From assembly GCA_044868295.1 (NCBI GenBank), contig JBIOWF010000278.1, forward strand, positions 1-13,351: DNA of 13,351 nucleotides, read 5' to 3'. Positions 1 through 5,044 of this stretch are shown one piece after another. Position numbers and translations under genes: made by a program. Position 1 is the stretch's first letter; each line of letters starts with the position of its first letter. The DNA comes from JBIOWF01 sp044868295 (lineage in GTDB: Bacteria > Actinomycetota > Actinomycetes > Streptosporangiales > Streptosporangiaceae). The notes below the pieces were generated by a model. The model did no database searches, was not told the DNA's origin, and worked only from the letters and a program-made list of their open reading frames with translations.

Positions 1-3
1 GGT

Positions 4-35
4 GAAGGCCCGGTGGAACGATCCGCCGGGCCTTT
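4..35. terminator. GC-rich hairpin, probable intrinsic terminator
   Basis: AAGGCCCGG at 5-13 is the exact reverse complement of CCGGGCCTT at 26-34. The stem extends inward through a G-T pair and two G-C pairs (14-16 with 23-25) to a six-base loop (17-22). A run of three T follows on the plus strand (33-35) and AA precedes it, so it could stop transcripts from either side. It lies just beyond the 3' ends of the leftmost minus-strand material. The stem is seen directly; the terminator role is inferred. Confidence 0.6.
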
Positions 36-48
36 CCGCTGCCCGGAT

Positions 49-66
49 CTAGATCCAGCCCCGGCG
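49..66 (-). repeat. Copy of the 3' end of the downstream-facing regulator gene
   Basis: The 18 bases at 49-66 match 215-232, the last codons and stop of the regulator gene, at all but one position. Read on the minus strand both encode a Gly-Trp-Ile-stop ending. The reading frame upstream of the 49 copy does not look like a regulator domain, so this is either a tail fragment of a decayed paralogue or a short duplication of the neighbouring gene end. Gly-Trp-Ile/Leu endings are common in LuxR-type regulators, which favours real homology over chance. Confidence 0.45.
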
Positions 67-151
67 ACCGCGCATCCACGGCGGAGGACGCGTGGTGGAT
101 CCACCGCGACGAACCCAAGCCGTATCCACTCGCGGTGGTAGTGGAGGGCAG

Positions 152-213
152 GCCCGGCACAGTGAACCACGAGCCCGGCACAGTGAACGACGTGGATGAC
201 GTGGATGACGTGG
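152..213. repeat. Short tandem repeats after the regulator gene
   Basis: The 16-mer GCCCGGCACAGTGAAC occurs at 152-167 and again at 173-188, a 21-base period. It is followed immediately by a nine-base unit GACGTGGAT repeated twice and then begun a third time (about 189-213). The array ends two bases before the regulator's stop codon at 215-217 (minus strand), so it occupies the start of its 3' untranslated region. A perfect 12-base palindrome, GGTGGATCCACC, lies nearby at 94-105. No gene is visible between 1 and 214. Confidence 0.65.
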
Positions 214-214
214 C

Positions 215-1165
215 CTAGATCCAGCCGCGGCGGGCTGCCTGGACGCCGGCCTGGAAGCGGCCGGTGGCGCCGAGACGGCCGAGCAGAGAGGCGATGCGGC
301 GGCGCAGGGTCCGCTCGGAGATGCCGAGCTGACGCAGGATCGCCTCATCTTTCATTCCGACCGCGAGCAGCTCCAGGATCTGCCGGTCCGCCCCGTCAAG
401 GGACGGTACGGACGACGTCCCCCACAGTGGCGCCGCCTCCCGCCAGAGCGTCTCGAAGAGGGCGACGAGGGCGTCCGTGAGCGCGCTGTGGCGTACGACG
501 ACAGAGGTGAACCCGATCCCCTCCTCACGGCCGGTCAGGGGCAGCAGCGCGGTCCGGCCGTCGACGAGCACCAGCTTGATGGGAAGGTGTGCGAGCACCC
601 GCGCCTGCTCCCCGAACTTGGTGACACGCCGGATCTCGTCCAGCTTCTCGGGCAGGTCCAGCACGGCGGACGAGTAGATCGCCCGGCAGCGCACCCCGCG
701 CGCCAGCGCCGCCTCCTCCGCCGTGATCGACGTTCCCGACGTGGCGTACGGCGGAGCGTCGAGTGCGAGCACCTCCCTGGAAGCACCCGCGAGCAGCTCC
801 CCGAGTCTGCGACCGGCGGCGGGCGACCCCTCCACGACTTCGATCACGCGTTCCGGCTCCGCCCTCAGGAGGCCTTCCTGGAAGTCGGCGGCGAGCTCGT
901 CGGCCTCCACCGACAGCCGGTCCAGTTCCGCCCGCCTGCGGCGGATGGCCGCGCCAAGGCCGATTCGAGGGTCGGCCGCGCGAAAGCCGTACGGGCCGGA
1001 TGCCTCCAGCAGGCCGAGCTCCATCAACCGGTCGAGAGAGGTCCGCACCGCAGCAAGCGTGACGTCCAGCCGCCTGGCGGACCCCTCGGGGGAGCATTTC
1101 GGATCACGCAGGAGCAACCGGTAGAGCCGCTCTTCCAAGCCGCTGAGGCCGATGGCATCCCACAT
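215..1165 (-). CDS. TrmB/LuxR-type helix-turn-helix transcriptional regulator
   Basis: A 316-residue cytoplasmic DNA-binding protein with two recognisable ends. Residues about 8-60 look like a TrmB/winged-helix domain (LSGLEERLYRLLL, then RRLDVTLAAVRTSLDRLMELGLLE). Residues 75-100 form a charged helix, about 105-245 resemble the phospholipase-D-like sensor part seen in actinomycete TrmB-like regulators, and 256-315 form a LuxR-type HTH (ILELLAVGMKDEAILRQLGIS, RTLRRRIASLLGRLGA) ending in Gly-Trp-Ile. The ATG at 1165 is chosen because the purine-rich AGGGTGGG lies just upstream. The frame stays open to 1480, but those residues are Cys/Pro-rich and domain-free. The ligand and targets cannot be read from sequence. 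A large inverted repeat about 80 bases upstream could be its operator. Confidence 0.85.
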   Translation of the reverse strand: MWDAIGLSGLEERLYRLLLRDPKCSPEGSARRLDVTLAAVRTSLDRLMELGLLEASGPYGFRAADPRIGLGAAIRRRRAELDRLSVEADELAADFQEGLLRAEPERVIEVVEGSPAAGRRLGELLAGASREVLALDAPPYATSGTSITAEEAALARGVRCRAIYSSAVLDLPEKLDEIRRVTKFGEQARVLAHLPIKLVLVDGRTALLPLTGREEGIGFTSVVVRHSALTDALVALFETLWREAAPLWGTSSVPSLDGADRQILELLAVGMKDEAILRQLGISERTLRRRIASLLGRLGATGRFQAGVQAARRGWI

Positions 1166-1564
1166 GCACCCACCCTGGCAGATTCCGGTCACCGACCGGT
1201 ATCGGCCACAACATTGGCCACATCCGTCCCGAAAACCCGCCATCGTGGGAGATGTCTTCGAGGTGACCTCTCCCACCGTCGTATCCGACCTATGGGGATT
1301 GCCGGAGCCTCGAGAGGGAGGAGACGGTGTGACCGGCGTTGAGGGAGGCGCCGGTCGCACACCGTCCATCGCAGCCCACGACCGCCACATAGAGCCGTAG
1401 CCTCCGCAAAGGCACGACACCAGCGCCGCAACCACTTCACAGAACCGCAGCATGCACAGAGCCACGACCGTCAGCCCCACGCCCGTTCACCGCACCGGCC
1501 TTCACAGGCCCGCGACACTTCAGGCCCGCGACACTTCAGCCCCGCGCCGCTCAGACGCCGGCCT
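1166..1564. other. Intergenic region with no convincing gene
   Basis: This 399-base gap holds the upstream region of the minus-strand regulator and, from about 1495, the repeat tail of the next gene. Apart from the inverted repeat at 1245-1276, which has its own entry, there are two GGCCACA elements at about 1204-1221 and a CCGACCGG-like segment at about 1190-1200. Open frames crossing it have Cys-, Pro- and Arg-rich translations without known domains, so I treat it as non-coding. No clear -35/-10 pair was found for the regulator. Confidence 0.55.
1245..1276. promoter_or_regulatory. Long inverted repeat, candidate operator
   Basis: GTGGGAGA at 1245-1252 is exactly repeated in inverted form as TCTCCCAC at 1269-1276. 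After one mismatch, GTC (1254-1256) pairs with GAC (1265-1267), giving an 11-of-12-pair dyad around an eight-base centre. It lies 80 bases upstream of the regulator's ATG, away from gene ends and with no T-run, which suits a binding site for a dimeric regulator better than a terminator. The symmetry is seen; the operator role is inferred. Confidence 0.5.
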
Positions 1565-1579
1565 TCACAAGGCCGCGAC
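1495..1579 (-). repeat. Stop-codon-bearing repeat tail of the hydrolase gene
   Basis: The last codons, stop and flank of the hydrolase gene (1558-1579) recur at 1495-1516 with 20 of 22 bases identical. Two shorter copies lie between them at 1518-1532 and 1534-1548, sharing the core CTTCAGGCCCGCG. Both full copies retain TCA, the stop codon on the minus strand, and both are palindromic around it. The array is a degenerate tandem repeat seeded by the gene's own 3' end. Confidence 0.7.
1559..1575 (-). terminator. Hairpin enclosing the hydrolase stop codon
   Basis: CGGCCTT and AAGGCCG flank a three-base loop (CAC on the plus strand), forming a perfect seven-pair stem. The TGA stop (1565-1567) sits at the loop edge. 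The repeat copy at about 1497-1510 also makes a GGCCT/AGGCC stem. There is no U-tract. GC-rich hairpins without U-tracts, sometimes in tandem, have been proposed as actinobacterial terminators, so termination is plausible but unproven. Confidence 0.45.
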
Positions 1580-2332
1580 GAACTCCGCGACGGCCTGGTT
1601 GAAGGCTTCGGGCTGCTCGATCGCAGACAGGTGACCCGCCTTCTCGATCACGGTCAGCGTCGCTGCGGGCATGGCGTATGCCATCGCCTCCGCGTCGGCC
1701 GGCGGAGACAGCTCGTCCTCTTCGCCCACGACTACCAGCGCCGGCACCTTGAGCGCGCGCAGCGTGTCGAACGAGTCCGGCCGACCGGCCATCGCCCGCT
1801 GCACCCAGGCCACGGCCGCGGGGGGCGCCGACTGGACCAGGCCGCGCACTCGGCCGGCGACCATTGCCCGGCGTTGCTTGGTGGTCGTGCCGACCAGCGC
1901 GGGCAGCACCTCGTCCACCAAGACGGCGGTCCCGTCGTCGGTGACGGCCCGCGCGATCCGCTCCCGGTTGGCCTTGGCCACGGCCGTATCGGCTGCCGCC
2001 TTGGTGTCGGCGAGCACCACGCCTAGCAGCCGGTCGGGGTGGCGTCGGCAGAACGCCATGGTCACGTAGCCGCCCATCGACTGCCCGCCGATCACCGCCC
2101 GGTCCACGCCCTCATCGTCGAGCAGCCGGGCGACGTCATCGGCCATCAGGTCGAGCGACGGGTCGTCCTCGCCCAGCCGGGAGCCGCCGAAACCGCGCAG
2201 ATCGGGGGTGACGACCCTGCACGCGGACGCGAGCCCTTCGCGCTGAGCCAGCCACATGGCCGAGGAAAGTGGAAAGGCGTGGAGAAGGACGACGGTCGTC
2301 CCGCTGCCGGCCGATCGCGAGTAGAGCTGCAC
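1565..2332 (-). CDS. Alpha/beta-fold hydrolase
   Basis: A 255-residue serine hydrolase of the abhydrolase_1 type, with no signal peptide. It shows the oxyanion-hole region LLHAF (His18), a nucleophile elbow GQSMGG with Ser85, a probable acid Asp206 in VVGEEDELSPP, and catalytic His234 in EKAGHLS. The region about 115-185 is the variable cap. Length is normal for the family, and the fold does not identify the substrate (ester, lactone or epoxide). The start is GTG at 2332: the frame runs upstream to a TAA without another usable start, and the ribosome site is weak. It lies in the same direction as the downstream regulator and upstream SDR gene, but gaps of 399 and 166 bases containing repeat tails argue against a tight operon. 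Confidence 0.88.
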   Translation of the reverse strand: MQLYSRSAGSGTTVVLLHAFPLSSAMWLAQREGLASACRVVTPDLRGFGGSRLGEDDPSLDLMADDVARLLDDEGVDRAVIGGQSMGGYVTMAFCRRHPDRLLGVVLADTKAAADTAVAKANRERIARAVTDDGTAVLVDEVLPALVGTTTKQRRAMVAGRVRGLVQSAPPAAVAWVQRAMAGRPDSFDTLRALKVPALVVVGEEDELSPPADAEAMAYAMPAATLTVIEKAGHLSAIEQPEAFNQAVAEFVAAL

Positions 2333-2398
2333 GACGTCACCGTAACTCGCGAGCGCCCACTTGCCATCCCCGCAGGCTTAGTCGGTGGCGTAGCGCCC

Positions 2399-2543
2399 AT
2401 CCACAACATGCCCCGCAGGCCCAGACCGTCGCCCTCACACCCCAGCCACGAACACGACCCGCAGGCCCAGGCCGTGGCCATCGCGCTGCCCCGCGGGCTC
2501 AGGCTGTGGCGGTCGCTCCGCCGTCCACGAACATGACCTGACC
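2399..2543 (-). repeat. Degenerate repeats echoing the SDR gene 3' end
   Basis: A roughly 23-base unit around CCCGCAGGCCCAGGCCGTGG occurs at 2411-2433, 2457-2479 and, less perfectly, 2489-2511. The last copy spans the SDR stop codon (TGA at 2499-2501). A linked element resembling TCCACGAACATGACC is found at about 2399, 2445 and 2524, the last within the SDR coding end (Val-Met-Phe-Val-Asp). The 166-base gap after the SDR gene is therefore mostly imperfect copies of that gene's terminal codons. No gene is seen in the gap. Confidence 0.6.
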
Positions 2544-3260
2544 GGTCATGTAGGCGGAAGCCGCACTGGCGAGGAAGACCGCGGGGTAGGCCATCTCCTC
2601 GGCTGTGCCCCAGCGTTGCATGGGAACGCCGCCTATCGTGGCCCGGCTGCTGTTCTCGTCCTCCCACAGGTTGCGGTTGAGGTCGGTCGCGGTCCAGCCT
2701 GGGCAAAGCGCGTTGACGCGGACGCCGCGAGGCGCCCATTCAAGCGCGAGGCTCTTCGTCAGTGCGACCAGGCCGGCCTTGGCCGCGGCGTACGGGGCAA
2801 GGAACGGCGCACCCTTCGCGGCGACCGAGGCCACGTTGATGACCGACCCGCCGCCACGCTCCAGCAGGTGCGGCGCGAACGCGTGCGACACGGCCATCGC
2901 CGAGTCCAGGTTGAGCTTCATGAGCTTGTCCCAGCCCGACAGCCGCAGGTCCTTGAACTCCACGAGGAAGTTCGAGCCACCGGCGTTGTTCACCAGGATG
3001 TCGACGTGCCCCAAGGCCTCGATCCCGGTCTGTACGGCTCCCGCCACGGCGTCGCGGTCGGTCACGTCACACGGGATGACGGCGGCCTGGCGGCCGAACG
3101 CCTCGACCTCCTTGGCCACGGCACCGAGGCTTTCGGCGGAGCGGGAGACGAGCGCCACGTCCGCGCCCGCCTCGGCGAAGGCCAGCGCGATGGCCCTGCC
3201 GATGCCTCGCGAGGCCCCGGTCACGAACGCCTTCCGGCCGGAAAGATCAAATGCCTGCAC
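2499..3260 (-). CDS. SDR family NAD(P)-dependent oxidoreductase
   Basis: A 253-residue classical short-chain dehydrogenase/reductase, FabG/glucose-dehydrogenase-like. Seen in the sequence: the cofactor motif TGASRGIG (14-21), Asp65 in CDVTD, NNAGG (91-95), the catalytic Ser145 in NVAS, and Tyr157-x3-Lys161 (YAAAK), then PGW (187-189) and a C-terminal Phe-Val-Asp-Gly-Gly. Arg40 after beta-2 (ALVSR) hints at NADP preference. It should oxidise or reduce an alcohol/ketone pair; the substrate is not identifiable. The GTG at 3260 is preceded by GGAGG five bases upstream (3266-3270), a strong ribosome site that fixes the start. A TATAAC-like -10 lies at 3299-3304 (minus strand) with only a weak -35. 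Adjacent hydrolase genes suggest a small catabolic or detoxifying group. Confidence 0.92.
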   Translation of the reverse strand: MQAFDLSGRKAFVTGASRGIGRAIALAFAEAGADVALVSRSAESLGAVAKEVEAFGRQAAVIPCDVTDRDAVAGAVQTGIEALGHVDILVNNAGGSNFLVEFKDLRLSGWDKLMKLNLDSAMAVSHAFAPHLLERGGGSVINVASVAAKGAPFLAPYAAAKAGLVALTKSLALEWAPRGVRVNALCPGWTATDLNRNLWEDENSSRATIGGVPMQRWGTAEEMAYPAVFLASAASAYMTGQVMFVDGGATATA

Positions 3261-3350
3261 AGGAGCCTCCTCGAACCGAACATCGCTCTAGTGACTTTGT
3301 TATACGCGACTGTACGACCCGCTGGCACCTCCTAGGGACCACGGCAAGCC
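3261..3350 (-). promoter_or_regulatory. Probable promoter and leader of the SDR gene
   Basis: This is one of the more AT-rich patches in the left third. Read on the minus strand it holds TATAAC (plus-strand 3299-3304), then CACTAG and the GGAGG ribosome site just before the GTG start. The matching -35 position, around 3322-3328, is poor. The lower GC content and position upstream of a gene support promoter function; no operator is clearly defined. Confidence 0.35.
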
Positions 3351-3491
3351 CTCCGTCGGACCTCCGCCAGGCCTCGGTTGGATTTCGCCGTCAGGCCTCG
3401 GCCAACGCTCCATCAGCCCTCCGCCAGACCTCGGTTCAGGCCTCGGTTAGACCTCCGTCAAGGCCTGACCAGAGCTCCGTCAGGCCTCGGT
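3350..3491 (-). repeat. Tandem repeats echoing the second hydrolase 3' end
   Basis: The gene's last codons and stop read TCAGGCCTCGGT on the plus strand at 3480-3491. Near-identical units recur at 3368-3379, 3391-3402, 3424-3435 and 3436-3447 (consensus YCAGRCCTCGGT), alternating with CCTCCGTCA/CCTCCGCCA elements. The 130 bases beyond the stop codon thus form a degenerate array of the final Pro-Thr-Glu-Ala-stop codons. No open frame with a recognisable product covers it. Confidence 0.7.
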
Positions 3492-4184
3492 GGGCAGCGG
3501 GTGCGCCGCGGGGTTGACCCGCTTGACGATCTCGTTGAGGACGATCCGCACGTACGGCTCGCCGACCCACAGGTGCTTGGCGCCCTCGACGCCGACCACC
3601 TCAGCCTTCGGAACCCGGGCGAAGCGCTCCTTCGCCTCCTGCGGCCGCAGGTAGTCGTCGAACTCGGGGACGAGCGCGGTCAGCGGGCGACCGAAAGCAG
3701 CCCAGGCGTCCAGATCGGCGTCGGTCGCCCGGTGCAGCGGAGGCGAGAGCAGGATCGCGCCTTCCACCAGGGGGTCGTGCCCCCACCTGAGAGCCAGCTC
3801 AGTGCCGAACGACCATCCGACAAGCCACGGATGCGGCAGATCATGAAATTCCACATACTCCAGGGCGGCGGCGACGTCGAACCGCTCCCCGACCCCCTCG
3901 TCGAAGGCCCCCTGTGAGGTCCCGCGCTCGGAGGTCGTCCCACGCGTGTTGAAGCGCAGCACGGCGAGGTCTGCCAAGGCGGGCAGCCGGAAGGACGCCT
4001 TGCGCAGCACGTGACTGTCCATCATGCCGCCGTGCGTGGGCAACGGGTGCAGGCAGACCAGCGTGGCCACCGGCGGCCTGCTCTCCGGCAAGGCGAGCTC
4101 GCCGACGAGCGTCAGCCCGTCGGCCGTATGCAGCTCGATGTCCTCGCGCCGGGCCGACAGCACCGTGGACGCCCTGATCTCCAT
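3480..4184 (-). CDS. Alpha/beta hydrolase, dienelactone/S33-like
   Basis: A 234-residue soluble serine hydrolase of a type common in actinomycetes. Motifs: CLHPLPTHGG (45-53, oxyanion region), RFNTRGT (77-83), nucleophile elbow GWSFG with Ser125, LSPPL (146-150), the conserved LVPEFDDYL with candidate acid Asp176/177, and GAKHLWVG with catalytic His204. The frame runs to an upstream ATG at 4268. I prefer ATG 4184 because the protein then starts Met-Glu-Ile-Arg-Ala-Ser-Thr-Val-Leu, which from memory matches the family N-terminus, whereas the extra 28 residues have no family counterpart and atypical codon use. The natural substrate is unknown. It is transcribed toward the SDR gene but separated from it by a repeat-filled gap. 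Confidence 0.86.
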   Translation of the reverse strand: MEIRASTVLSARREDIELHTADGLTLVGELALPESRPPVATLVCLHPLPTHGGMMDSHVLRKASFRLPALADLAVLRFNTRGTTSERGTSQGAFDEGVGERFDVAAALEYVEFHDLPHPWLVGWSFGTELALRWGHDPLVEGAILLSPPLHRATDADLDAWAAFGRPLTALVPEFDDYLRPQEAKERFARVPKAEVVGVEGAKHLWVGEPYVRIVLNEIVKRVNPAAHPLPTEA

Positions 4185-4385
4185 GCCGCCCGAACCCCCA
4201 AAGTGATCATGAACGATATCCCCCACAGTATCCCCGATCGACCGCTTTTCTTTCGTGGCCATCCACATAGCGGGCGCCCTGGTCTCAGCGGTGGGTGTCC
4301 ATCGCGTACAGAGCGGGCAGAGCCCGGGGCCCCGCCAGGCATAGGGCCATGCTCTTCAAGTCACGTCGTGCCACGTTCCGCATAT

Positions 4386-4422
4386 CCGCCCTGTCACGCG
4401 ACGGGCGGCGTTCATAGAACGC
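4386..4422. terminator. Two adjoining hairpins after the zinc-type gene
   Basis: CCGCCC (4386-4391) and GTC (4393-4395) pair with GAC (4400-4402) and GGGCGG (4403-4408) around a four-base loop, with one bulged T. A second perfect stem, GCGTTC/GAACGC with an ATA loop, begins at 4408 and ends at 4422. The pair lies about 40 bases past the stop of the gene ending at 4462 and before the next minus-strand gene. No U-run follows; a tandem-hairpin terminator is the simplest reading. Confidence 0.5.
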
Positions 4423-4461
4423 TCGCCGGACTCCCTGGATCGCGGCACCCACCGGGCGGAG

Positions 4462-4806
4462 TCAGTAACGGCTGCGGCCGGGGCCTCGCTTGATCCGATT
4501 ACGCCAGCAGGCGGTGTGCCAGTGGCGCCGCTCTCCCTCGCCTCCGGTCCAGTTCGGCCAGCTCACCACGTGTGCCGTACCGGGGCGGATCTCCTGGTCG
4601 CAGCCAGGACACCGGTAGACCTTGTCCGCCGCGCCGCCGACGATCCGTCGCACCCGCCACTCGCCGTCGGGCCATTCCTCGACCTCACCGATCCCGAAGC
4701 GCCCGGCGAAGCCCGGCCCGCCGTCTTCGTCTCCGTGCGAGGGCCGGCGAGAGCGTCGCCCGCCCTGGTCGGAAGGATCCGCCCGGCGTGCCCGGCGCGG
4801 GCTCAC
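4462..4806 (-). CDS. Small conserved actinobacterial zinc-type protein (often named ATP/GTP-binding)
   Basis: A 114-residue basic protein. The N-terminus is Arg-rich (SPRRARRAD, GGRRSRR), the middle carries a conserved EEWPDGEWRVRRI segment (43-55), and the C-terminal part is CPGCDQEI (Cys66, Cys69), H79, then HWHTACW (His95, His97, Cys100). The Cys/His spacing strongly suggests one zinc site. From memory this is a widespread actinobacterial family often labelled ATP/GTP-binding protein, although no Walker motif is visible; its role is unknown and the basic ends could bind nucleic acid. The start is GTG at 4806, giving Met-Ser-Pro-Arg-Arg as in relatives, with a GGGGGA purine run upstream. 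Confidence 0.8.
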   Translation of the reverse strand: MSPRRARRADPSDQGGRRSRRPSHGDEDGGPGFAGRFGIGEVEEWPDGEWRVRRIVGGAADKVYRCPGCDQEIRPGTAHVVSWPNWTGGEGERRHWHTACWRNRIKRGPGRSRY

Positions 4807-4829
4807 GGCCGTCCCCCGGCGTGACCAGC

Positions 4830-4928
4830 GCGACCGACAGGACGGATACGACCAGCGCAGCCGACGCAGGAGCCAGCGCAGCCGCAGCCGACGCGACCGA
4901 CAGGACCGGCACGACCAGCGCAGCCGAC
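4830..4928. repeat. 36-base direct repeats in a GC-rich intergenic array
   Basis: A 36-base segment at 4830-4865 recurs at 4893-4928 with three mismatches, a 63-base period. Partial units built on ACCAGCGCAGCCGAC fill the space at 4822-4829 and 4872-4892. The array lies upstream of the GTG at 4806 (minus strand) and downstream of the dehydrogenase stop at 5045. Its translations are low-complexity Gly/Arg/Ala, so coding is unlikely. The rest of 4929-5044 shows no feature. Confidence 0.65.
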
Positions 4929-5044
4929 TCGACCGGTCAAGAGTGGGACGGCGATGGACGGCGAAGTCGAAATGGGGGCCCGCATGTCAGACTGAACGGC
5001 TCGTCGCGGGCCGTATTCCCGTCTCATTCCTGGTGCGTTCCGGG

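Noticed and set aside
49..348. 99-residue minus-strand open frame ending Gly-Trp-Ile
   Set aside because: Apart from the last few residues it is Arg/Pro/Ser-rich, crosses tandem repeats and overlaps the regulator gene's 3' end in another frame.
1166..1480. Longer N-terminus for the TrmB/LuxR regulator
   Set aside because: The added residues are Cys- and Pro-rich and unlike the family. ATG 1165 has a ribosome site and starts next to the HTH domain.
3335..3349. 15-base exact match GGGACCACGGCAAGC shared with 9104-9118
   Set aside because: The flanks are unrelated, and one such match is within chance for 13 kb of GC-rich sequence.
4830..4928. Possible CRISPR-like array
   Set aside because: There are only two imperfect units, the spacer is filled with fragments of the same motif, and no cas gene is present.
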